9,286 bases of DNA from Polyangia bacterium (GTDB taxonomy: Bacteria; Myxococcota_A; Polyangia; Polyangiales; Polyangiaceae): positions 1 through 9,286 of the forward strand of contig JAUILJ010000244.1 of NCBI GenBank assembly GCA_030433055.1. The letters are read 5' to 3'. Positions within the stretch are counted from its first letter, which is position 1; each line of letters starts with the position of its first letter. The notes beneath the pieces were generated by a model. That model did not search any database. It had not been told where the DNA came from and saw nothing but the letters and a program-made list of their open reading frames with translations. Made by a program: the position numbers and the translations under genes. This document shows, piece after piece, positions 1-6,986 of this stretch.

Positions 1-221
1 CCCAGCCTTGCACGGTCTCGCAGCGTGACCGCAACGCGATCCTCGCGGCAACGCTCCACGCTCTGATCGAAGCAGCCCGCGGCGTCAGCTTGCCGCCCTG
101 CCGGATAAGCGCTCAGCGCCCGTTCGAAGACAGGCAGAGTCTCCCGCTTGGCGGCGCCCACCCAAGACAGATCAGCCTCGACGAGGGTGTCGACGCGCGA
201 GGGGGATCCGTTGATCCTCAC
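1..221 (-). pseudogene. 3' remnant of a second kinase/cyclase gene (cyclase tail plus TPR-like C-terminus)
   Basis: On the minus strand this stretch reads AAKRETLPVFERALSAY and onward to LRDRARL, then runs off the left edge. That matches the C-terminal TPR-like tail of the large protein encoded at 1689-6977. Over 3-157 the DNA aligns without gaps to 1746-1900, with about 17 mismatches in 156 positions by hand count, roughly 89% identity. To the right (158-257) DNA similarity collapses, but the peptide still resembles the end of a cyclase domain: VRINGSPSRVDTLVEAD against VRVHGRKDPLALVQVFD, with small gaps. The frame meets an in-frame stop at 282-284, so no kinase, ATPase, GAF or full cyclase core is present. 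A GTG at 219-221 could start a short ORF of more than 73 residues, but it has no clear ribosome binding site. The best reading is a truncated paralogue or decayed duplicate. A small expressed TPR-like protein is less likely. The gene's own end lies outside the window. Confidence 0.7.
3..157 (-). repeat. Direct repeat copy A (about 155 bp)
   Basis: This is the left copy of a roughly 155-bp diverged direct repeat, about 89% identical by hand count to 1746-1900 in the same orientation and without indels. Both copies encode the same TPR-like tail. Most mismatches are single bases, and many are amino-acid-changing. The right boundary is abrupt, at a ggcggcg stretch. The left boundary is not resolved because the window ends there. 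Confidence 0.85.
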
Positions 222-336
222 GGAATGCGCCTGACGATCGGTGAATGGCGAATTTTTTAGGCATGCTGCGCCGTACGTGTGCTAGCGATGACGTGGAATT
301 TTTGCCGAGGTCATCGGCGCCGAGGATGGGGGAGCG
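222..336 (+). promoter_or_regulatory. Upstream region of the lipoprotein gene; no clear promoter
   Basis: This is the leader between the remnant and the lipoprotein gene. It contains two AT-rich patches unusual for the window (around 251-259 and 297-303) and TGCTAGCGAT at 280-289, which resembles an extended -10 element but has no convincing -35 partner. A perfect 10-bp palindrome, tcggcgccga, lies at 314-323 and could be an operator, or chance in GC-rich DNA. A purine stretch, gggggag, at 328-334 is only 2 nt from the ATG. A better-spaced but weaker gagg lies at 322-325. Transcription probably starts here, but the exact promoter is not identifiable by eye. Confidence 0.25.
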
Positions 337-1614
337 ATGGGGAAAACAAGGACGATCTCGGGAAGCAGCCTGGGACGCGGGCGGGCGCACACCCGTTTGG
401 AGCGACTAGGGTGGTGCGCCGCTTTCGTTGGCGTGGGGGTGCTGACCAGTGCCTGCGGGGACGATGGCGAGAAGACCAACAGCTCATCGGGCGGCGCTGG
501 CGCAACGGGTGGCTCTAGCGCAACCGGTGGCTCTGGCGCAACCGGTGGCTCTGGCGCAACCGGTGGCTCTGGCGCAACCGGTGGCTCTGGCGCAACGGGC
601 GGCACCGGCTCCATCCCCGAATGCCTCGATGTCGTGACACCCAATCTGGATCACCAGATTCAGGTCCCAGGCAACGTTGATAGCCCCTCGATCGTCTACG
701 ACGGCAAGACCATCTGGTACGCGTACGGAGAAGACAACGCCAATGACGCTTTCATACGCCGCTACGCGTGCGATGGGACGTTGATCATGGATGACGTCCA
801 GATAGGCACCGCCAATCAAACTCGGCTGCCCCGCGCGGTGCTCTCCAAGGACCGAATCCTCATCGAGCACGACGTGCACGGCGGCCCGATAGACACCGCA
901 TACCAACGCATGTCGCTGGACGGTGACCTGCTCGACCCCAGCCGCGTGGCGCTTCCCGCCAAGGGCGTTCCCGCCATCGCGGCCTATCCCGAGGGGGGTT
1001 GGCGGTTCGCGGCGGCTGGGGGCGGTTCGACGCTGATCGACCTCTCTCTGGACGGCGAGCTCGGCAGCCCTGAATCAGTCGGCCCCAACATTTTCATCCC
1101 CGGCCTCACCATCGACAAGAACGGCACGTCGTGGATAGCGGTCCGCACCGATCAGGACACCATGCAGTTCAAGTCGCAGCCGCTCGGCGGCCCGATTGTG
1201 GATGTGCTGACGGTGAACAGCAGCATCGATCTTGCGCATATCGTCGCCACCGCAGACGCGGTCTGGGCCCTGGTGGGGCTAGCAGACGGGAGCGCGAGGT
1301 TGTTGCGCGTCGACGTTCCGGGAGAGGGCATCGACCTACCGTGGACCTTCTCAGCGGGCTCGGGCGGGTCGCTCATCGCCGGAGAAAGCTACGTTGGGGT
1401 CCTCTACGGCATCGGTGACGGCGCCATGCGAGACCTCAGCTTCCTGCGCGTGAACGTCAGCACCGGAGTCCCGACAATCGACGAAGCGGCGGTCTCACTC
1501 GGCTCGCAGATACGCCTGGCCGATGACTCGGTGGCTGCCATCAACGATGACACCTACGTCGTGACGTACACCGACGGGCAGTCGCAAGAGCATCTGCGTT
1601 TCGTGACGTACTGA
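337..1614 (+). CDS. Secreted lipoprotein with Gly/Ser-rich repeat linker and propeller-like body
   Basis: This gene encodes a 425-residue hypothetical lipoprotein. The N-terminus is a type II signal peptide: basic stretch RGRAHTRLERL at residues 14-24, hydrophobic core WCAAFVGVGVLTSA at 26-39, and lipobox LTSAC with the modified cysteine at residue 40. The next residues are Gly-Asp-Asp, which in E. coli rules could favour inner-membrane retention but are not a reliable sorting signal in myxobacteria. Residues 52-91 form a low-complexity linker of GGSGAT repeats. The rest, about 95-425, is beta-rich and contains repeated blades with an -x-DG-x-L pattern (YACDGTLI, MSLDGDLLD, LSLDGELGS), suggesting a beta-propeller or similar fold. 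Two cysteines, 96 and 145, could form a disulfide after export. I recognise no enzyme motif, so the function is unknown; display at the cell surface or a binding role is a guess. The start was chosen because it gives a complete signal peptide. The gene converges on the kinase/cyclase gene. Confidence 0.85.
   Translation: MGKTRTISGSSLGRGRAHTRLERLGWCAAFVGVGVLTSACGDDGEKTNSSSGGAGATGGSSATGGSGATGGSGATGGSGATGGSGATGGTGSIPECLDVVTPNLDHQIQVPGNVDSPSIVYDGKTIWYAYGEDNANDAFIRRYACDGTLIMDDVQIGTANQTRLPRAVLSKDRILIEHDVHGGPIDTAYQRMSLDGDLLDPSRVALPAKGVPAIAAYPEGGWRFAAAGGGSTLIDLSLDGELGSPESVGPNIFIPGLTIDKNGTSWIAVRTDQDTMQFKSQPLGGPIVDVLTVNSSIDLAHIVATADAVWALVGLADGSARLLRVDVPGEGIDLPWTFSAGSGGSLIAGESYVGVLYGIGDGAMRDLSFLRVNVSTGVPTIDEAAVSLGSQIRLADDSVAAINDDTYVVTYTDGQSQEHLRFVTY
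490..609 (+). repeat. 18-bp tandem repeat (minisatellite) encoding GGSGAT linker
   Basis: There are six consecutive 18-bp units at 490-597 and a partial seventh to about 609. The three units at 526-579 are identical (ggtggctctggcgcaacc), the unit at 580-597 differs only in its last base, and the two leftmost units are degenerate (GGAGAT, GGSSAT). Degeneration at the edges with identical central copies is the usual sign of recent expansion by slippage or unequal exchange. The unit length is a multiple of three, so copy-number change keeps the reading frame and only alters the length of the linker between the lipid anchor and the folded body. Confidence 0.95.
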
Positions 1615-1642
1615 GCCTGGGCGAGATCGGAAGCCGCCAGGC
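1615..1642. terminator. Possible hairpin in the convergent intergenic gap
   Basis: Immediately after the lipoprotein stop codon, gcctgg (1615-1620) can pair with ccaggc (1637-1642), giving a 6-bp GC-rich stem with a 16-nt loop. There is no T-run on either side, so it is not a classical intrinsic terminator. It lies in a 74-nt gap between two converging genes and may help end transcription from both directions. The call is weak. Confidence 0.3.
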
Positions 1643-1688
1643 GTCACGTCGGACCAAGAGCCCCCGGCGTCTTACCCTTGAATCCGGC

Positions 1689-4600
1689 TCACACGAACTC
1701 GACGTCGCCCTTGGCGAGCACCGCCTCTGGGCCGCCCTCGTTGCGCAGCCTTGCGCGGTCTCGCAGCACGACCGCAACGCGATCCTCGGGGCAACGCTCC
1801 ACGCACTGATCGAAGCCGCTCGCGGCGTCCTCGTATCGCCCTGCGCGATAAGCGCTCAGCGCCTGCTCGAAGACAGGCAGAGTCTCCCGCTTGGCGGCGC
1901 GCTCCGCATCGGGATCACAGTCGAAGACCTGCACGAGCGCCAGTGGATCTTTTCGCCCGTGCACTCGCACCCTGCCCAGCTCCCGCAAGTCGTAGGCTGA
2001 CGGATTGAGCATCCGCCACATCACCTCCTCGGAGATCAGCACCGGTGCGCCAAGCGCCTTCGTCGCGGCCTCGATGCGCGCGGTGGAGTTGACGGTGTCG
2101 CCCACCGCGGTGATGTCGAGCCGCTCTTCAGAGCCAATGGTGGCGAGCATCACTTGACCTGAGTGCAGTCCGGCACCCAACTGGAGGCTCCCCACCCCAG
2201 GGATGCGCTGCGCTTGATTCATTTCCTCAAGGGAGCGCACCATCTCGATCACGGCGTCGACAGCAGCGTCGGCTGCGCCCATGAATGACGCCATGATTCC
2301 ATCCCCGAGGAACTGAATCACGATCCCCTGATGTTTTCGGATGATCGGGCTCATGCGGCCGAAGTACTCGATCAGCATGCGATAGCCCTCTTTGGGCTCG
2401 AGGCGTTCGAAGAGCGCGGTGAAGCCCCGCAGATCGATGAACATGGCGGTGATCTGGTGCGTCGCCGCGTCGCCCAGCACCAGGTCGACGACGCGCTCGC
2501 GCCCGAGCGGAGGTAGAAACTCCTTGGGTACGAAGCGCTCGAAGGACGCGGCCATGCGTCGAGTTTCCTCGTAGAGCCGAGCGTTCTCGATCGCGACCGC
2601 GGCCTGAGTAGCCAGGAGGTCCATCACCAGCAGGCGCTCAGGTGTGAACGCCCCGGCCATCAGGTTGTTCTCGAGGTACACAACGCCCGCTCGCTTGCCG
2701 TGGTAGGCCACGGGCACGCACAGTACCGAGCGTGCGCTGGTGCGCTGGAAGCGCCGATCGTTTCGCGCGTCCTCGACGACCAAGGGCGCCCCCTCCTCGA
2801 ACACCTGCTGCACCACGTTCGCAGGCAGCCCCGAGGACTCCTCCACGAGTGTGCCCGCGGCACAGAGCGCGCCACCATCGACGTCCCCTGCCGCCTCGAC
2901 CCGCAGCACACCGTCGCGCGACAGGACCAGGTAGCCCTGGGTCGCACCGGCGTTCTGCATCGCCACCGCGAGCACGCGCTCGAGCAGCGCGTCGAGCCGC
3001 ATCTCCGAGGCCAGCGCCGTGGTGGCCTTGAACAGCGACTGCACATCGAGGGAAAGATCGGAGTCCGTGGAGACCTCGACGGTGGAGGTCAGCGATCCGG
3101 TCGTCACCTCGCTGCTCCGGACCGCGCTCAGGCCCGGGAACTCCGCCTCGAGGAATTCCACCTTCGCCGAGGCTCCCCAGCGCTGGTAGGCCGCCCGGGC
3201 CTCCATCAAGTAGGCCCGGGCCACGACGCGGCGACCGCGATCCGAGTAGAAACGCCCGCACAGCTCACACGCCAACGCTTCGTGCTGAACGAAGCCCGAA
3301 GCGCGGGCAAGCTCGATGGCTTCGTCGTACTTGTCCATCGCCTCGACGAGCTCGCCAGCGACCCGAGCGCGCTCGGCGTCCACCAGCGCCAGACGGTGGG
3401 CATGGTTCGCGGCACAGAATCCGCTCCAGAGTTCGAGCATGGACCGGTGTTCGTCGACCACCGCGAGGAGCTTCTCGCGCTCCTCGGCGCTGGCGCTCGC
3501 GCACAACTGCAAGGACGCGAGCGCACCGTAAAAGCGACAGGCGACGAGCATGAACGTCGCGAGCACTCCATCACCGTAGACCAGCCCTTCGGCGGCGGCC
3601 TCGGCCGAGCCGGCGTAGTCACCGAACAAGTACCGCACCTTCGCCTTCATGGCGTAGGTGACCGCGATGCCGCTGCGATAGTTGATGGCTTGGTAGCCCT
3701 CGATCGCCTGATCCTCGTGGAAATTAGGCCCGATCAGCAGCGCCGGATCCGCCGCGCGCCCGGTCAGGTTCTCGATCGCCTGCTGGATCTGGACCATCAC
3801 GTGGGCCACCGCGTCCTGCTGAAGCTCGAAGCACACGGCGACATAGGTCCCGAACTCCTTACGCAGGTGCTCGAGATCTACCCCTGCCCAGAAGGAGCTG
3901 GCGAGGTGGATCTGGATCCCCCAGCACCCGTACTCGACATCGCCATTGTCCATGCCGAGCAGCCAAACCTCGCGCTGATCCTCGAGGGTCTCCCGCAGCG
4001 GAAGGTTCCAGATCCGCGTGAAGCCGAAGATCAGGTGATGTGGGCGGGCCCTCAGGGAGCGGTCGCCGAAGCGGTCGAGTAGCAGCAGCGCCAGCTCGGA
4101 CTGCTTGTAGGCGATGTCGCACAGGTTGATCGCCGACAGGAACAGGCCAAACAAGCTGAAACCAAACGCGGACTGCCGCGCGATCCCCTTCTTCACCGAC
4201 ATCGTCACGAGGTCGAAGGCCAGGAGCGGCAGCAACCGCGGGCGAGCCAGGAAGGCCGCGGCGCTCACCGCGACCTCGAGCCGCATCGCCGCGAGCACCA
4301 GCGGATCTTGGTTCTCTGGCAGCGCGGCGATGGCTTCGTTCGGGCGGTTGTCGAGCAAACCCAGGATCGCCACCAGGCCCTGCTCGACGTCTTCCTGAGT
4401 CGGATCGGGCTTGGGCGCGTGACCGAGGGACTCGAGCGTCTCCAGCGCCAGCTCGAGGGCCTCGATGGCCTTCTGACGACCCACCAGAGACAGCACTCGG
4501 ATCTCGCGAGCTCGGAAGGCATCCAGCGGGGATCTGGCGTGATCCAACACCTCGTCGGCTGCCTGGTCCATGGCATCCGAGTCACCCGTGAGATACGCCG

Positions 4601-6977
4601 CGCGCGCCGACTCGACGCCGACATCCAGGGCGTACGCGTAGTCGCGCTCCCACGCATCGGCCCCGCTCAGCGCCGCAGCGCGCCGAAAGAACTCGTAGCC
4701 ATGGGCGTAGGCCGCGGACTGCAGGGCGCGCTCCCCCGCGGCGAAGTTCAAACGCGAGACTCGGTCCCGCTCCGCGCGATCGGTGATCAGCTCCTCGGCT
4801 TCGTGGAAGTGCTCCACGATGTCAAAGAGCCTGTACTCCCGCTCTTCCTCACTCAGCTGGTCGAGCAACGCCCAGCCCAGCTTGAAATGTGTTTCCTTGC
4901 GGATTTTATCGGGGATCAGGGAGTACGCGGCCTGCTGAATGCGGTCGTGGCTGAAGCGAAACTCGAAGTTCGGGATCTCTCCGTCGCTGGCTTCCCAGTA
5001 GGAAGATCCCTCGGGGCGAATCAAGTCCTCGTCGAGGGCCTCCCTCAAGGCAGCCTGGACCTGGCGCGCGCTCCGCCCAAGCAGACTGACCAATGTGCCC
5101 AGTTCGAAGCGACTCCCGATCACGGAGCAGAGCTGCAACGCATCGCGCGTCGCGGGGGCGAGCGTGCCGATCGCCTTACACATGAAGTCGACGACGTTCT
5201 CGGTCACGTCGAGCACCTGGAGCTGCTCGATGTCCCACGTCCACTGCGCCAGCGACGCGTCGTATGTCAGCATCCGGTTCTGGTGCAGCGACTCGAGGAA
5301 CCGGTTGAGAAAGAACGGATTGCCTCGGGTCTTCGCCAGACAGAGCTCCGCCAGCTCACCCACTTCCTCCGCGCTGCGGCCGGTGGTGTCTGCGAGCAGC
5401 GCGGCGACGTGGTCCAGCCGCAGTGGTCCCAGCTGAATGTCCCGCACCACCACGCTCGCTTCGCGCATCTCGCGCACGATCTGAGTCACGGGGTGGGCCT
5501 CGTTCACCTCGTTGTCGCGATACGCGCTGATGAACAGGACGTGGGTGATCTCGCGGTCGCTGGCCAGCGACTTGATCAAGCGCAGCGACGGCAGATCGGC
5601 CCACTGCAGGTCATCCAGGAAGACGATCAGCGGGTGGCTGGGACCGGAGATCGCTCGCACGAACTGCCGCACCGTGCGCCGCATGCGGTTCTCGCCTTCG
5701 GTGGACGAGACCGGCGCCAACGCGGGCTGGGCACCGATCAACGCCTCGAGCTCCTGAACGAGATCGGTCAGGACGCGGCCGTTGGCCCCGACGGCGTCCA
5801 AGATCTGAGCCCTGAACTCGTCCTTGATCGCGCTTTCCTCACGCAGGATCTGACTGACTACCGCACGGAAAGCCTGGGCCAGGGAGTCGTAGGGTACGCC
5901 GTGCTTGAACTGGTCACACTTCCCACTGCCGAAGACACCGCTGCACTCGAGGATCGAGCGTTGCACTTCATTGACCAGCGTGGTCTTGCCGATGCCGGAG
6001 TAGCCAGCGACGAGCAAGACCTCGGTCGCCCCTGCCGCCACTCGCTGAAATGCTCCGAGCAGCGCTGCTGTCTCGCGCCGTCGGCCGTACAGCGTCTGCG
6101 GGATGACGAAACGCTCGTGTCGATCCCGGGTGCCAAGCTCGAAATCGCTCAGGTGCCCGGTCTGCTGGAGCATGGCCTGGGCCTGCTCCAAATCGTAGAG
6201 CAAGCCGCTGGCGCTTTGATAGCGATCATCGGCCCGCTTCTCGAGCAAGCGCATCACGAGCTTGGAGATCACCTCGGGTACTTCGGCGTCGACCTCATGG
6301 GGCGCAAGCGGCGTCTTGGCGATGTGGGCGTGTACGTACTCCAGGGTGTCCTTGGCCCGGAAGGGCAGCGAGCCCGTCAGTAACTCGTAGAGCGTCACGC
6401 CGAGCGAGTAGAGATCCGTGCGGTAATCGAGGGACACGTTCATGCGCCCGGTCTGCTCCGGAGACATGTACGCTGGCGTCCCTCGCACCGTGCCCGTGGT
6501 CTGCGCCTCTACCGACTCCCGGCGCAGCATGCTGGAGATCCCGAAGTCGATCAGCTTGACCTGCCCCGTCTCCGGATTGCGCACGATGTTGCTGGGGTTG
6601 ATGTCCTTGTGAACGATCTGTCGATCGTGGACCACCGCGAGCGCGCGGGTCACCGCGACCGCGATACTCAGGCTCTCGGCGAGCGATGGGCGTGCTTCGG
6701 CGATCTGCGAAGCCAGCGACGAACCACCGAAGTCTTCGATGATCAGCCGGACCACACCTTCTTCCTGCTCGATGCCGTAGGCGCTCACCACTCCCTCTGA
6801 AGCGGCGAGATTCGTCAGGTCCAGCTCACGTTGTAGCGCGGCGATCTGCTCCGCGGACGGGTACAGCTTGCGCAGCTGCTTGACCACCACCGGTTCTCCG
6901 TCGGGCTCCCGCACGCCCCGGAACACGACCGAGTCAGCGCCGTCACGAAGTCGTTGGAGAGTGCGGTGTGTGCTCAT
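1689..6977 (-). CDS. Ser/Thr kinase - AAA ATPase - TPR - GAF - class III nucleotide cyclase fusion
   Basis: This gene encodes a 1762-residue cytoplasmic signalling protein. Residues ~5-270 are a protein kinase: beta-3 Lys33 (VVVKQL), probable alpha-C Glu51, catalytic loop HKDINPSN (Asp125, Asn130), DFG 144-146 and SPE 172-174. The glycine loop is degenerate, and HKD replaces HRD. Residues ~295-530 are an AAA/STAND-like ATPase with Walker A GYSGIGKTT (325-333) and Walker B LIVFLDDLQWAD (450-461). Then comes a long helical, TPR-like region (~690-1290), a GAF domain (~1311-1465), and a linker with FVPKEFL. The class III cyclase (~1500-1690) has metal-binding Asp1515 (FIDLRGFT) and Asp1559 (FLGDG), with Asn1630 and Arg1634 (VNSTAR). 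A TPR-like tail ends the protein. Relatives usually finish with a histidine kinase; I see no HisKA or HATPase here. Gln1555 sits where adenylate cyclases normally carry the purine-selecting Lys, so cAMP or cGMP cannot be assigned. The ATG lies 9 nt after the upstream lipoxygenase stop, with no good ribosome binding site, which suggests translational coupling. Confidence 0.93.
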   Translation of the reverse strand: MSTHRTLQRLRDGADSVVFRGVREPDGEPVVVKQLRKLYPSAEQIAALQRELDLTNLAASEGVVSAYGIEQEEGVVRLIIEDFGGSSLASQIAEARPSLAESLSIAVAVTRALAVVHDRQIVHKDINPSNIVRNPETGQVKLIDFGISSMLRRESVEAQTTGTVRGTPAYMSPEQTGRMNVSLDYRTDLYSLGVTLYELLTGSLPFRAKDTLEYVHAHIAKTPLAPHEVDAEVPEVISKLVMRLLEKRADDRYQSASGLLYDLEQAQAMLQQTGHLSDFELGTRDRHERFVIPQTLYGRRRETAALLGAFQRVAAGATEVLLVAGYSGIGKTTLVNEVQRSILECSGVFGSGKCDQFKHGVPYDSLAQAFRAVVSQILREESAIKDEFRAQILDAVGANGRVLTDLVQELEALIGAQPALAPVSSTEGENRMRRTVRQFVRAISGPSHPLIVFLDDLQWADLPSLRLIKSLASDREITHVLFISAYRDNEVNEAHPVTQIVREMREASVVVRDIQLGPLRLDHVAALLADTTGRSAEEVGELAELCLAKTRGNPFFLNRFLESLHQNRMLTYDASLAQWTWDIEQLQVLDVTENVVDFMCKAIGTLAPATRDALQLCSVIGSRFELGTLVSLLGRSARQVQAALREALDEDLIRPEGSSYWEASDGEIPNFEFRFSHDRIQQAAYSLIPDKIRKETHFKLGWALLDQLSEEEREYRLFDIVEHFHEAEELITDRAERDRVSRLNFAAGERALQSAAYAHGYEFFRRAAALSGADAWERDYAYALDVGVESARAAYLTGDSDAMDQAADEVLDHARSPLDAFRAREIRVLSLVGRQKAIEALELALETLESLGHAPKPDPTQEDVEQGLVAILGLLDNRPNEAIAALPENQDPLVLAAMRLEVAVSAAAFLARPRLLPLLAFDLVTMSVKKGIARQSAFGFSLFGLFLSAINLCDIAYKQSELALLLLDRFGDRSLRARPHHLIFGFTRIWNLPLRETLEDQREVWLLGMDNGDVEYGCWGIQIHLASSFWAGVDLEHLRKEFGTYVAVCFELQQDAVAHVMVQIQQAIENLTGRAADPALLIGPNFHEDQAIEGYQAINYRSGIAVTYAMKAKVRYLFGDYAGSAEAAAEGLVYGDGVLATFMLVACRFYGALASLQLCASASAEEREKLLAVVDEHRSMLELWSGFCAANHAHRLALVDAERARVAGELVEAMDKYDEAIELARASGFVQHEALACELCGRFYSDRGRRVVARAYLMEARAAYQRWGASAKVEFLEAEFPGLSAVRSSEVTTGSLTSTVEVSTDSDLSLDVQSLFKATTALASEMRLDALLERVLAVAMQNAGATQGYLVLSRDGVLRVEAAGDVDGGALCAAGTLVEESSGLPANVVQQVFEEGAPLVVEDARNDRRFQRTSARSVLCVPVAYHGKRAGVVYLENNLMAGAFTPERLLVMDLLATQAAVAIENARLYEETRRMAASFERFVPKEFLPPLGRERVVDLVLGDAATHQITAMFIDLRGFTALFERLEPKEGYRMLIEYFGRMSPIIRKHQGIVIQFLGDGIMASFMGAADAAVDAVIEMVRSLEEMNQAQRIPGVGSLQLGAGLHSGQVMLATIGSEERLDITAVGDTVNSTARIEAATKALGAPVLISEEVMWRMLNPSAYDLRELGRVRVHGRKDPLALVQVFDCDPDAERAAKRETLPVFEQALSAYRAGRYEDAASGFDQCVERCPEDRVAVVLRDRARLRNEGGPEAVLAKGDVEFV
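1746..1900 (-). repeat. Direct repeat copy B (about 155 bp)
   Basis: This is the right copy of the direct repeat described at 3-157. It lies inside the intact kinase/cyclase gene and encodes its TPR-like tail (about residues 1693-1744). Because the two copies point the same way, exchange between them would delete or duplicate the roughly 1.74 kb containing the lipoprotein gene. Confidence 0.85.
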
Positions 6978-6986
6978 ATGCGTTGC

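Noticed and set aside
159..221. A genuine small gene starting at GTG 219-221
   Set aside because: There is no ribosome binding site, and the peptide resembles the decayed end of a cyclase domain rather than a new protein. A pseudogene fits better, though expression cannot be excluded.
294..305. Sigma-54-like element (TGG ... TTGC) upstream of the lipoprotein gene
   Set aside because: The spacing between the GG and GC elements is 9 nt instead of the required 12, and the conserved CAC is missing.
490..609. Possible CRISPR array
   Set aside because: The 18-bp units are directly adjacent with no spacers and are translated in frame as a lipoprotein linker.
2638..3261. Minus-strand 207-codon frame overlapping the GAF region
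   Set aside because: It is an Arg/Gly/Ala-rich alternative frame of the same strand, while the main frame carries a clear GAF domain. No frameshift is needed to explain the gene.
2700..4082. Plus-strand open frame of 460 codons antisense to the GAF/TPR region
   Set aside because: Same reason: it mirrors the codon structure of the real minus-strand gene and shows no domain or credible ribosome binding site.
4308..6383. Plus-strand open frame of 691 codons antisense to the kinase/cyclase gene
   Set aside because: It lies wholly inside a gene with unmistakable kinase and ATPase motifs. High-GC codon bias keeps the opposite strand open, and the peptide is low-complexity (rich in Leu, Gln, Arg, Val) with no recognisable domain.
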